Part shown: one piece after another, positions 7,416 to 15,908 of the stretch | Layout of the letters: each line of letters opens with the position of its first letter | How positions within the stretch are numbered: the first letter of the stretch is position 1 | Source of the DNA: Deltaproteobacteria bacterium | Lineage (GTDB): Bacteria; Desulfobacterota; DSM-4660; Desulfatiglandales; Desulfatiglandaceae | NCBI GenBank assembly: GCA_019307945.1 | Contig: JAFDIS010000001.1 | Location: forward strand, 124,001-188,000 | DNA: 64,000 nucleotides | Direction: 5' to 3' | The notes under the pieces: model-generated | The model's input: only the letters and a program-made list of their open reading frames with translations | What the model was told of the DNA's origin: nothing | The model's database searches: none | Position numbers and translations under genes: made by a program

Positions 7416-10400
7416 CTAACGCAATGCGATCTCCCGGAAGGGGAGACCGAGCCTTTGTGCCAGATCCTTGAGGGCGCTTTCGAGCGGTATTCTCCGGTTC
7501 TCCGGGTCTACGACCAACGTATTTTTGTCCGCCACCACAAATACCTGAAGCCTGCGGGGATCCAGGAAGCGCTCGGCGAGGCGGCGCAGATCTTCCGCCG
7601 AGGCCTCCATGTAGGCATCCTGGATCCTCTCCAGCGTATCCAACGGTTCCCCTCGAAGAAAATAACGCCCGTAGACATCCACGAGTTCCGATGGGGAGTC
7701 CACATTGAACACAAAACTGTTCAGGGCATCCAGCCGCTTCTGCTCCAAAAGGGTTCCAGGGACCGTGCGGCGGAGGGAGTCGAGGATCTGGGCGGTCTCA
7801 CGCAGAGCACGGGCAGTCTGATCGCCCTTGCATCCAAGGTATGCCAAGACCATCCCGGCCTTCCATTTGAAGGCCTGATACGCCCATCCAGCATAGATGA
7901 GGCCCAGGTCATCCCGAAGCCGCGTCACCATCAATGAACCGCTTCCACCCAGGATATCGCTGAGCAGGCTTATTTTCCAGTAATTGGGGTCGTGCCGGTC
8001 CACGCTTCGGAGACTCAAGACGACCTGAGACTGCACCTGCCCCGGCTTATGAATCAGCGCCAGGACCGGGGGAGTCTCCGGGGGCGCCTGCAGTTTCCTT
8101 TCGGGGACCGCCTCTTGAGGGAAAGAGGCCAGCATATGTTCGATTCCCGAGAAGGCCTCTTCCGGGCTCAAATCCCCCGCCACGGAGATCACCATGTTGG
8201 AAGGGCGGAAATAGCGGCTGATGAATTTCCGCAAATCTCCCTCGCGGATTCCGGGGATGGTCCTAAGACCCATGAGCGGATCCCTGCCGTAGGGATGGCC
8301 CTTGAAACGCCAGATTTTCGCCTCCCTTGCGGCCACGGCGCGGGCGTTTCCGCCTTGCCTGGTGAGCCCGGCCAGCGCACGTCTTTTCACGGCCTCAAAC
8401 ACCGACGGATCGAAACGGGGCCTCAGGAGGATCTCCTCCAGAAGACCCAAACCAAGTCCCCAGTCTTCCCGCAATACGGAGAGGTGAACTGCCGAGGATT
8501 CTTCGCCCGCCGACACGGAAATGCGCACCGCGTTTTCATCCAGGATGCGGGCGAGTTCCTCGGGCGGGTATTTCTCCGTGCCCCCACGAATCAGGGTACC
8601 GTTCAGGAGGCCCGTCAAACCCGTTTGCGCATCAGGAAGGTCCACTGATCCCGCCTTTACGCGGACGGTCATGTCCACGAGGGGGAGTTCATGATCCGGC
8701 AGGTAGAAGACCTGGGCGCCCCGGATCCTGCGGCTCACGGCGGCCGGATAGCGGATCTTCCGGGGCTTTCGCCTGAAAGACAGGGGATGCCTCCACCCTT
8801 TCGGCGTGGGGAAACGGGAACGATTAACCATGAGGGCGGGGCTCTCCGGCCTGTGAAGCGAAGCTCCTCCCGCGCTTCGGACCTCGGTGTAGGTCTCGGG
8901 TGGTCGCTCGGGCTTGCCGCCCGGGACCACATACACGGTGGTCCGGTTTTCTTCACGTAAATATCGCCGCGCCACCCGCTGAACATCTTGAGCCGTTACA
9001 CGCCTGATCTCAGCCAGGTAAGTGTTGATATACCGCCAGCCCACCTGGACCTCAAGGGTGGCCACTGTTCCGGCCAGATCCTCATTGCTCTTCATCTTGT
9101 CAAGGAAATCGCGCTGGGTGAGTTTGCGGACGCGTTCCAGTTCCCGTGAAGAGACAGGTTCCTTTTTGAGTTCTTCCACCTCCAGGAGCAGGCGTCTTTC
9201 CAGCTCCTCACATGCTCCAATATAGGCCTTTCTGCGATCACCTTCCCCGGATTTCGGCTCATTGGGAGATCCCCCTAAGACCACCATTCCACCATAGCGG
9301 TTGTCAGGGTTGTAGGCCCAGGCACTAACCGCCAGGCCCTTGTCCACCACGCGCCTGTCGAGCCTGGCGCTCCTGCCATGGCTCAGAATCATGGTAAGGA
9401 CATCCAGGGCATAGAAATCCCCGGTTCCCATCTTCGCACCGTGAAACGCGATGCGGATCATGGGCGTTCGCGCCCCCTTAAGAAAACGGATTCTCTTCCG
9501 GGGGCCGGACTGTGGGGGCTCTTCCGTCACCCTTTCAGGTGCCCGAAAACCGGCAGGATACCGCCCGAAATAGATCCGGGCGAGATCTCGGGCCCTTTCG
9601 GCGTTCACGTCGCCAACAAGGACACAGACGGCGTTGGACGGGTTGTAGAATCTTTCATGAAACGCCTGGGCGTCACGGGTGTTGAATAGGGCCATGTCCG
9701 ACTCCCACCCGATGGTGGGATTCCGATAGGGATGGGCGGTATAGGCGGTGGCATAAAGATCCAACCATGCGGCTCCTGCGGGATCGTTCACGTACCGAAA
9801 GGCCCATTCCCTCCTAACCACCTCTTTTTCCACATAGAACTCCCGCCACGAGGGCTCGAAGAGTTGCTCGCTGATCATGGAGAACCACAGTTCGAGCATG
9901 TCCGAGGGCACCGACGCCATGTACTGGGTCTGATCCTTTGTCGTATAGGCGTTTACCCCCACGGACCCGTTTCGCTCCAGTTGGGCGCTGAAGGAATGGG
10001 GCACGAAAATCTTCCGGACCTCGAGCCGGAGACGTTCCATCTCCTCCCGTTTCTCCCGTATCAAATCCTTGTCCGGGTTTCTCTTTCTCTCCTCGCCCAG
10101 AATCACCTGGTAGGCCGCTTCGATCCGCGATTGAAGAGCCTGGTCCCGTTCCGGGTCGAGGGTCCCGAAGTTCTTGGTCCCCTTGAACATCATATGTTCG
10201 AGAAGATGTGCTATGCCGGTCCTACCTGCATCCTCCAGCGCCGAGCCGGCCCGAATGGCGATCCTGCAGGCGACCTGCGGCACCGTGGGCCTTTCCACCA
10301 CCAGAAAAAGCATGCCGTTTTCCAACTGAAACGATTTCACATTCAGGTGCAGCGAGGGACTCGGCCCCGCCCAAGAGGCGGGAAGGCAGAGCATAATTGT

Positions 10401-10433
10401 CAGCAGGACAACGAAAAGACGGACGAACATCAT
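7416..10433 (-). CDS. Secreted zinc metallopeptidase, M16 (pitrilysin) family, two-lobe
   Basis: A periplasmic or outer-membrane-associated peptidase of 1005 residues. I choose the ATG at 10433, 8 nt after AAGGGG; a GTG at 10442 is too close to it. A signal peptide covers about 1 to 23 (PASWA). The first lobe holds the inverse zinc motif H76-L-L-E79-H80 and, after an insertion rich in Glu and Arg (about 90 to 150), the YVEKEVVRREW helix that supplies the third ligand (Glu 202 or 209). The second lobe (about 560 to 1005) repeats the fold without HxxEH, as in other clamshell M16 enzymes. The fused two-lobe form is close to the long bacterial M16 proteins rather than to the paired short ones. 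Substrates are unknown; it stands alone on this strand. Confidence 0.9.
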   Translation of the reverse strand: MMFVRLFVVLLTIMLCLPASWAGPSPSLHLNVKSFQLENGMLFLVVERPTVPQVACRIAIRAGSALEDAGRTGIAHLLEHMMFKGTKNFGTLDPERDQALQSRIEAAYQVILGEERKRNPDKDLIREKREEMERLRLEVRKIFVPHSFSAQLERNGSVGVNAYTTKDQTQYMASVPSDMLELWFSMISEQLFEPSWREFYVEKEVVRREWAFRYVNDPAGAAWLDLYATAYTAHPYRNPTIGWESDMALFNTRDAQAFHERFYNPSNAVCVLVGDVNAERARDLARIYFGRYPAGFRAPERVTEEPPQSGPRKRIRFLKGARTPMIRIAFHGAKMGTGDFYALDVLTMILSHGRSARLDRRVVDKGLAVSAWAYNPDNRYGGMVVLGGSPNEPKSGEGDRRKAYIGACEELERRLLLEVEELKKEPVSSRELERVRKLTQRDFLDKMKSNEDLAGTVATLEVQVGWRYINTYLAEIRRVTAQDVQRVARRYLREENRTTVYVVPGGKPERPPETYTEVRSAGGASLHRPESPALMVNRSRFPTPKGWRHPLSFRRKPRKIRYPAAVSRRIRGAQVFYLPDHELPLVDMTVRVKAGSVDLPDAQTGLTGLLNGTLIRGGTEKYPPEELARILDENAVRISVSAGEESSAVHLSVLREDWGLGLGLLEEILLRPRFDPSVFEAVKRRALAGLTRQGGNARAVAAREAKIWRFKGHPYGRDPLMGLRTIPGIREGDLRKFISRYFRPSNMVISVAGDLSPEEAFSGIEHMLASFPQEAVPERKLQAPPETPPVLALIHKPGQVQSQVVLSLRSVDRHDPNYWKISLLSDILGGSGSLMVTRLRDDLGLIYAGWAYQAFKWKAGMVLAYLGCKGDQTARALRETAQILDSLRRTVPGTLLEQKRLDALNSFVFNVDSPSELVDVYGRYFLRGEPLDTLERIQDAYMEASAEDLRRLAERFLDPRRLQVFVVADKNTLVVDPENRRIPLESALKDLAQRLGLPFREIALR

Positions 10434-10683
10434 CGGAACCACCCCTTCTTGGAAAAATCATTTGGACAGGGAACCTCATTGAACACCCTGGGCGCGCCCC
10501 GAAGCGGAGCCCCGCCCAGGAATCCTTCCCCGCGACGCAGACAAGGTAACGGTGCTCCTGCACATTTGCAAGCCGATTGTGGCTCCCCCGAATGGATTGA
10601 CACCCGCCACCCTTTCCATTAACCTTCCATGGATAATAAGGAACAAGCGGGGTTTCAAATTTTCAAAGAGAGGTCATCCTGCC

Positions 10684-11388
10684 ATGAAGAACGCGACGCT
10701 TTTCTTTTTTTGCCTGTTTTTAATCTTTCCAGCCTCACAAAACGCAGATGCCGACGAGGTGATCAAAGGGCATTATTGCTACACTTATGGAGACAGCGAA
10801 AGCCTGCGCGAGGCCAAGGCGTTGACGAGGACTCTGGCCGTACGGGACGCGATTGAATCTTACAAGGTGTTTGTCGAAACCGCCAGTACTGTGAACAATT
10901 TCGCACTGACCAATGATCTGGTTCAGATCATCAGCTCCGGTTATCTGAAAAACGTTAAGGTCCTGGAGCAGACCGTGAAGGGCAGGACCATCTGCATGAC
11001 GGTCCAGGCCGATGTAAATCCCGCCGAGATGGCGAAGGTGGTCAGAAAGGTGGCCAAGGAAAGGGCCGATCAGGTGGAGGCCCTCGGGGTGGATAACAAC
11101 GGATGCCTGAAGATCCTCAAGGTGAAAAAAAAGGACCAGGAGGTCAAGGTGGTGGTGAAGGTACTGAAGCGGACGGGCGCGCTGGACACCGCTTTCGAAC
11201 AAAACCAAAAACCTTGCTTCCGGGTGGGCATCGACTTCATGGATGAAGATGGAGACCCCATGAGCGGAGATTCGCAGTTCATTCATACCTCCAGGTCCGA
11301 AATGCTTCCCGGGGAGATCATCGCGGTCACATTTGAACTGCCGTGGGGGGCAAAAAGCTATAAGGCGTGGCTGCCCAAAGGTGAATGA
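10684..11388 (+). CDS. Secreted protein with LPP20/FlgT-N-like domain
   Basis: A 234-residue exported protein. The ATG at 10684 opens a signal peptide (about 1 to 22) and follows AGAGAGGT by 8 to 9 nt; the frame is open further upstream but without a start of comparable quality. The mature N-terminal half (about 24 to 130) has the pattern of LPP20 / FlgT N-terminal domains: an A-x-x-x-A-R-T-x-A-V-R-DAI helix, a turn with NNFALTNDLVQIISSGYLKNV, then V-x-x-x-x-T-x-x-V-x-A-DV. The C-terminal half is strand-rich with LPGEIIAVTFELPWG, like a small beta-sandwich. No lipobox cysteine is seen. It lies 340 bp before the Rnf operon, which has its own promoter, so a link is not implied. Function unknown. 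Confidence 0.65.
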   Translation: MKNATLFFFCLFLIFPASQNADADEVIKGHYCYTYGDSESLREAKALTRTLAVRDAIESYKVFVETASTVNNFALTNDLVQIISSGYLKNVKVLEQTVKGRTICMTVQADVNPAEMAKVVRKVAKERADQVEALGVDNNGCLKILKVKKKDQEVKVVVKVLKRTGALDTAFEQNQKPCFRVGIDFMDEDGDPMSGDSQFIHTSRSEMLPGEIIAVTFELPWGAKSYKAWLPKGE

Positions 11389-11727
11389 GACGGACCGTGG
11401 ACGTGCCGGCATGGGGGGAAGCGGGCAAGACTTGCGAGGATCCCCCGGTCTCTGAGGGTGTCTCGTTGCCGGCCGTCATTAATTGTCATCCCCCCTTCAG
11501 CGGCCATCGAATAATTGATGAACCAGCCCTGATCGGAGAGCAGCCGCCGACGTCCGGTCTCGCTCTGGATGCGGCCTTTAGAGGAAAACCCGCTTGACAA
11601 ATGCCCCCCCTTTCTATACAACGCCAACCATCCGAACAGGGCTCCAAACCACACCTCGGCACGATATTTTGAGGGGTGATTCAATGGAGTTTCGGGTTAT
11701 TTCACTATTTGAACAACAGGATACCGC
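11389..11727. other. Leader region of the rnf operon
   Basis: About 340 bp. It holds the rnf promoter near its right end and no open frame with a family signature. The AT content rises after 11590. Confidence 0.5.
11594..11622 (+). promoter_or_regulatory. Promoter of the rnfCDGEAB operon
   Basis: A perfect TTGACA (11594-11599), a 17-nt spacer and TACAAC (11617-11622); TATACA at 11615 is an alternative -10. It lies about 105 nt before the rnfC ATG and is the only good promoter before the operon. Confidence 0.6.
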
Positions 11728-13068
11728 ATGAAAACAATCAGAGGGCTTCGAGTGCCCGGCCTCCAGGATGATGTGTCGCCGGCGGGATTCAGGCATCTAC
11801 CGGTGCCGGAAAGGGTTGTGCTTCCTCTCGAATTTTCCCTCGGCAAGGTGAATCCGGTGGTTGAGCCGGGCCAGCAAATCCGCGCCGGGGAGTATGTGGG
11901 CAGGGACGAAAACCAAATGATCCCACCGGTGCGTGCCTCCGTCTCAGGTGTGGTGACCGAAATCACTCCCTGGCCTTCGGCCGACGGCCAAAAGCTCCTG
12001 TCCGTGGTGATCGAGGCAAACGGCGACGAGGAGGTGGTGCGGCTGCCCCTGAACGGTAACGGCGAATCAAAGCCGGAATCACTGCTCAGACGAATCGCTG
12101 AGGCCGGGATTCGTGAGGTGGATGCCTATGCCTGGCCCCTTGCCGTGAGGCTGGCGCAACCGTCCCTCACCCCGCCGATCCTGCTGCCCTTCGCCCCGGC
12201 CTTGAGGAAACCCGTCCGGTATTTGATCATCAACGGGATGGATCGACAACCCGGTGTGAGTGTGCGAAGGAACGCGATCCTGGCAGAGGAAAAGGAACTG
12301 CTGGAGTCCGTTCCTCTCCTGAAACAAATCACGGCAGCCGAGACCACCCTCATTACCATCTACAAGGATCAAAAACTTCCCGCGGATTTCGAGCGTAAAG
12401 TCTCATCCCTTGGTGCAGAACTGCTCAAATGCCCCCGGACATACCCGCTCGCCCTCAAGCAAGGGCTCATTCCTTATGTGACGGGAGAAAAACTGCCCGG
12501 GCCCAACGACGATGCCCGGAGCGTGGGGGCCGTCATGCTAGATGTGACCACCGCGCAAAGAATCGCAGCGGCCTGCAAGGAAGGCTACCCGGCGGTGGAG
12601 ACGTCGGTGGAGATCATCGAACCCGCTCGAGGGGCCACCACCCATGTCAAGGTACGGGAAGGAACGCTTTTGGAAGATCTGCTTGCTCAGCTCCCCGATC
12701 GGCCCCAGAACCCGGCGAAAACGATTATCGGGGGGCCCTTTCTGGGCTATGCCCAGTATCAGTTTCGTATACCTCTCACCCAGCAGACGGACTCGGTGGT
12801 TTTCCAGAGCAAGGATGAATTGACCCATTTCGTCAATGCGCCTTGTATGAATTGCGGATTCTGCGTGCGCCATTGCCCTATGGGGCTCATGCCGGGCGAT
12901 CTGAGCCGTCTGTGCGAATACGGCCATTTTGAAGCAGCGGAAAAGGCAGGCCTTTTCCATTGTATCGAATGCGGGATCTGCAGCTATGTATGCCCGGCCC
13001 AGCGGCCCATGGTGCAGTTGCTTCGTTTTGGTAAAAGCGAAATGCTTGCCGTTCAGGAAGCAAGTTAA
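11728..13068 (+). CDS. rnfC: Rnf complex subunit RnfC (NADH/ferredoxin-side Fe-S flavoprotein)
   Basis: Cytoplasmic-face subunit of the ion-pumping ferredoxin:NAD+ oxidoreductase; known RnfC proteins bind NAD(H) and FMN. This one has 446 residues. An N-terminal lipoyl-like barrel with PPVRASVSGVVTEI (about 66 to 80) is followed by the Rossmann-like central region and a SLBB-type segment. Two [4Fe-4S] ferredoxin motifs lie near the C-terminus: C373, C376, C379, C383 and C412, C415, C418, C422. There is no long C-terminal repeat tail of the E. coli RsxC kind. It is the first gene of the operon, with rnfD starting 12 bp later. The gene order C-D-G-E-A-B matches that of Acetobacterium and many anaerobes. 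Confidence 0.95.
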   Translation: MKTIRGLRVPGLQDDVSPAGFRHLPVPERVVLPLEFSLGKVNPVVEPGQQIRAGEYVGRDENQMIPPVRASVSGVVTEITPWPSADGQKLLSVVIEANGDEEVVRLPLNGNGESKPESLLRRIAEAGIREVDAYAWPLAVRLAQPSLTPPILLPFAPALRKPVRYLIINGMDRQPGVSVRRNAILAEEKELLESVPLLKQITAAETTLITIYKDQKLPADFERKVSSLGAELLKCPRTYPLALKQGLIPYVTGEKLPGPNDDARSVGAVMLDVTTAQRIAAACKEGYPAVETSVEIIEPARGATTHVKVREGTLLEDLLAQLPDRPQNPAKTIIGGPFLGYAQYQFRIPLTQQTDSVVFQSKDELTHFVNAPCMNCGFCVRHCPMGLMPGDLSRLCEYGHFEAAEKAGLFHCIECGICSYVCPAQRPMVQLLRFGKSEMLAVQEAS

Positions 13069-13080
13069 AGGGAAGCGACG

Positions 13081-14046
13081 ATGAAACATCCCGAACTGAC
13101 AGTCTCCGTATCACCCCATATCCATTCGGGATATACGGTAGCTAGAATGATGTACGAAAACGCGGGCGCCCTTATCCCCGTGGCCCTTGCAGGGTGGTTC
13201 TTTTTCGGCTGGCCCGCCTTGAAAATCCTGGCTCTTTCAGCAGGCACGGCCCTTTTGGTGGAATGGGGCTGGGAAAAGCTATTCGGTCCCCCAGCAAATA
13301 TCAGGGACGGAAGCGCCCTGCTCACGGGACTTTTACTGGGCTGTATCCTGACCACGGAAGTCCCCTGGTGGATTCCGATCCTGGGGTCGCTCGTGGCCAT
13401 TACTGTGGGGCGCCACGCCTTCGGAGGAATGGGCAATCACCCGTTCAGCTCCGTGCTTGTGGGATGGGCCTTTCTGGAAATCAGTTACAAGGAAATCCTG
13501 GAGACTTACCCACTGGCGGAACCTCGTTTCTTGCTGGAAGCCAGCGAATTTTTTTCGGACCCGCCACTCATCGCCATGAAGGATGACCTGGAGTCGATCC
13601 TGGAAGTTCCATGGTCCGAACTCTTCTTCGGAAACGTCCCGGGCACCCTGGGAACGGTGTGTGTACTGGCGATCCTGCTGGGAGGGGCCTACCTTCTATA
13701 CCGCCGGATCATCACCTGGCACATCCCCCTGTCGTTCATCTTTTCCGCCTGGCTCTTTGCCTTGATCATGTGGCAGGTGGACCCTGAGGTCTATGCACCT
13801 CCCACTTTCCACATCCTGTCCGGGTGGATGATGTTTGGCGCGTTTTTCCTGGCCACGGAAAAAGGAACCGCTCCCGTCACCCCTTTGGGGATGATCTTTT
13901 ACGGAATCGGTTGCGGTGTACTCACCATCATCATCAGGACCTGGGGAATATATACGGAGGGTGTTCCGTTCGCCATACTGCTTATGAACGGGGCGACCCC
14001 GCTGCTGGATCGTATCAAACCCGGGACTGCAGGGAGGTCGAGATAA
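13081..14046 (+). CDS. rnfD: Rnf complex membrane subunit RnfD, without the usual flavinylation motif
   Basis: Integral membrane subunit of 321 residues with about eight to ten hydrophobic segments, related to NqrB. It has the family marks SPHIHSGYT near the start, RDGSALLTGLLLG (about 79 to 91) and GGMGNHPFSSVLVGWAF (about 117 to 133). Characterised RnfD proteins carry a covalent FMN on the Thr of an S/D-GAT motif in the loop after the last of these. Here that loop (about 140 to 195) reads LLEASEFFSDPPLIAMKDD and similar, with no GAT. A lone NGATP occurs instead close to the C-terminus (about 304), where other members have a different sequence. Identity is secure from order and similarity; the cofactor content is uncertain. 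Confidence 0.93.
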   Translation: MKHPELTVSVSPHIHSGYTVARMMYENAGALIPVALAGWFFFGWPALKILALSAGTALLVEWGWEKLFGPPANIRDGSALLTGLLLGCILTTEVPWWIPILGSLVAITVGRHAFGGMGNHPFSSVLVGWAFLEISYKEILETYPLAEPRFLLEASEFFSDPPLIAMKDDLESILEVPWSELFFGNVPGTLGTVCVLAILLGGAYLLYRRIITWHIPLSFIFSAWLFALIMWQVDPEVYAPPTFHILSGWMMFGAFFLATEKGTAPVTPLGMIFYGIGCGVLTIIIRTWGIYTEGVPFAILLMNGATPLLDRIKPGTAGRSR

Positions 14047-14047
14047 A

Positions 14048-14632
14048 TTGCGTGATTTGATCAAAATGGTGGTCGTACTGACCGTCATCTGCGCGTGCTC
14101 CGCTCTGGTGCTCTCCTTTGCCAACCAGGCGACGCGCGAACAACGGGAATACCAGGTGCTCAAGTACGTCAAGGAGCCTTCCATCAAAGCGGTGTTGACC
14201 GGTTATGACAACGACCCCATCAAGGACCGCGTCACATTGAAGATGGGGACGGACAAGAAGGGCAAACCGATCCGGAAAAATATCTTCCCCGCCAAGAAAG
14301 GCGGGAAGGTGATCGCGCTCGCCTATGGGTCAGCCGCTACGGGTTATCACGGTCTGATCGAGGTCATGGTGGGAATAGACATCAACGGCAAGATCACCGG
14401 TGTCAGCATTATGACCCATACCGAGACCCCTGGGCTCGGAGCCCGGGTGGTGGAACCCGCCTTCACGGGACAATTCAAAGGGCTGGTATTATCCGACGCG
14501 CTGAAGGTCAAAAAGGACGGCGGAAAAATCGATTCCGTCAGCGGTGCGACCTTTTCCAGCCGGGGTGTTGTTACGGCGGTCCGACAGGCCCTTGAGTCCT
14601 TCTCCAAGATCAAGAAGGAGGTCATCTCATGA
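14048..14632 (+). CDS. rnfG: Rnf complex subunit RnfG (covalent-FMN subunit)
   Basis: Periplasm-facing subunit of 194 residues: one N-terminal membrane helix (about 5 to 25) and an FMN-binding domain. The flavinylation site DSVSGATFSSRGV is present, with T168 expected to carry FMN by a phosphoester bond added by ApbE; I see no apbE in the window. HTETPGLGARV (about 124 to 134) is the second family motif. The start is TTG at 14048, two bases after the rnfD stop codon and about 10 nt after GGGAGG; no ATG or GTG in frame lies nearby. The 3' end overlaps rnfE by four bases (ATGA), which suggests translational coupling. Confidence 0.95.
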   Translation: MRDLIKMVVVLTVICACSALVLSFANQATREQREYQVLKYVKEPSIKAVLTGYDNDPIKDRVTLKMGTDKKGKPIRKNIFPAKKGGKVIALAYGSAATGYHGLIEVMVGIDINGKITGVSIMTHTETPGLGARVVEPAFTGQFKGLVLSDALKVKKDGGKIDSVSGATFSSRGVVTAVRQALESFSKIKKEVIS

Positions 14633-15234
14633 GCGTCGCCAGGGAGTTCACCAAGGGTCTCTGGGATGAAATCCCCCCATTCCGGCTGGTCCTTGGCCTT
14701 TGCCCCACGCTGGCGGTCACAACGGCCGCACAAAACGGCATGGGAATGGGCCTTGCCACCACGTTTGTTCTTCTGGGTTCCAACGTCCTCATATCGTTGC
14801 TGAGAAATGTGATTCCCAAAAAGGTGCGCATCGCGGCCTACATCGTGGTGATCGCCAGCTTCGTGGTCATCGTGGAATTGTCCATGCAGGCCTATTTCTA
14901 TCCACTGTACAAGGTGCTGGGGATCTTTATCCCCCTGATCGTGGTAAATTGCATCATCCTGGGCAGGGCCGAGGCCTTTGCCTCCAAGAACAAACTGTTG
15001 CCCTCCATAGCCGACGGACTGGGAATCGGCCTTGGGTTCACATTGTCGCTCACCTTCCTGGGGGCGGTCAGGGAATTAATCGGCGCAGGGACCTTGTTCG
15101 GCCGGTACGTGATGTGGGAGTCCTTCCAACCGCTCTCCATCATGGTCAAGGCCCCCGGCGCATTCGTCTGCCTAGGGTTGATCCTCTGCCTCATGAACTG
15201 GATCGGGGCCATGCAAAAAAGAAGGCAGGGATAG
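14629..15234 (+). CDS. rnfE: Rnf complex membrane subunit RnfE
   Basis: Integral membrane protein of 201 residues and six predicted helices, paired in the membrane with RnfA (the two are homologous and inverted, as NqrD and NqrE are). The family opening FTKGLWDEIPPFRLVLGLCPTLAV and the middle segment FIPLIVVNCIILGRAEAFAS are present; the cysteine in GLCPTLAV (about 25) and the one in VVNCIILG (about 109) match those that bind the intramembrane [2Fe-2S] cluster in structures of Rnf and Nqr. The start overlaps the rnfG stop. A GC-rich hairpin at 15234-15254 follows the stop codon, without a T-run. Confidence 0.96.
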   Translation: MSVAREFTKGLWDEIPPFRLVLGLCPTLAVTTAAQNGMGMGLATTFVLLGSNVLISLLRNVIPKKVRIAAYIVVIASFVVIVELSMQAYFYPLYKVLGIFIPLIVVNCIILGRAEAFASKNKLLPSIADGLGIGLGFTLSLTFLGAVRELIGAGTLFGRYVMWESFQPLSIMVKAPGAFVCLGLILCLMNWIGAMQKRRQG

Positions 15235-15298
15235 GCCCGCCGATTGGCGGGGCCTTGCTCGACGGCGGCTCAAAGCGCGGTGAAAGGAAACATCGATC

Positions 15299-15877
15299 AT
15301 GTCCGAATACCTGTTGCTTCTGGTCAGCGCAGTATTTGTGAACAACATCATTTTGGCCCGATACTTGGGCAATTGTCCGTTCCTGGGCGTCTCGAACCGA
15401 CTCGACACGGCCGTCGGGATGAGCATGGCCGTGGTATTTGTCATCACCCTGGCCAGTGCGGCCACGTGGATCGTTCAGACCTATGTCCTGACGCCTTTTG
15501 ACCTGGAATATCTGCAAACCATAGCTTTCATCCTGATCATAGCGACCCTCGTACAACTGGTGGAGATGTTCCTGCAGAAATCCATACCAACACTCTACAG
15601 GGCGCTGGGCATATTTCTGCCGCTTATCACCACCAATTGCGCCGTGCTGGGCGTGGCCGTGCTGGCCATCCAGAATGAATATGGTTTCGTCAAGACCATA
15701 TTTTTCGCTTTTGTCTCCAGTGTGGGCTACGGACTGGCGCTCATATTGCTGACCGGAATTCGGGAGCGATTGAATGTGGCGCCCATCCCGGTCCACCTGA
15801 AGGGGACTTCCATCGGACTCATCACGGTAGGGCTCTTGGCCCTTGCGTTCCTGGGTTTCGCTGGGATGGTCCATTGA
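15299..15877 (+). CDS. rnfA: Rnf complex membrane subunit RnfA
   Basis: Integral membrane protein of 192 residues with six helices, partner of RnfE. It has VNNIILARYLGNCPFLGVS near the start (cysteine about 25) and FLPLITTNCAVLGVAVL in the middle (cysteine about 112), the two cysteines that share the membrane [2Fe-2S] cluster with those of RnfE in known structures. It starts 64 bp after rnfE, the largest gap in the operon, and is followed by rnfB after 31 bp. Nothing is unusual in length or sequence. Confidence 0.96.
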   Translation: MSEYLLLLVSAVFVNNIILARYLGNCPFLGVSNRLDTAVGMSMAVVFVITLASAATWIVQTYVLTPFDLEYLQTIAFILIIATLVQLVEMFLQKSIPTLYRALGIFLPLITTNCAVLGVAVLAIQNEYGFVKTIFFAFVSSVGYGLALILLTGIRERLNVAPIPVHLKGTSIGLITVGLLALAFLGFAGMVH

Positions 15878-15908
15878 CGGATGAAGAAATGAACATCGGA
15901 GAGATCAC

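Noticed and set aside
7251-7937. Long plus-strand frames opposite the M16 peptidase, the cytochromes, pheT, recJ and the GAF protein
   Set aside because: They are shadows of GC-rich genes: no signatures, odd composition, and the opposite strand holds a clear gene.
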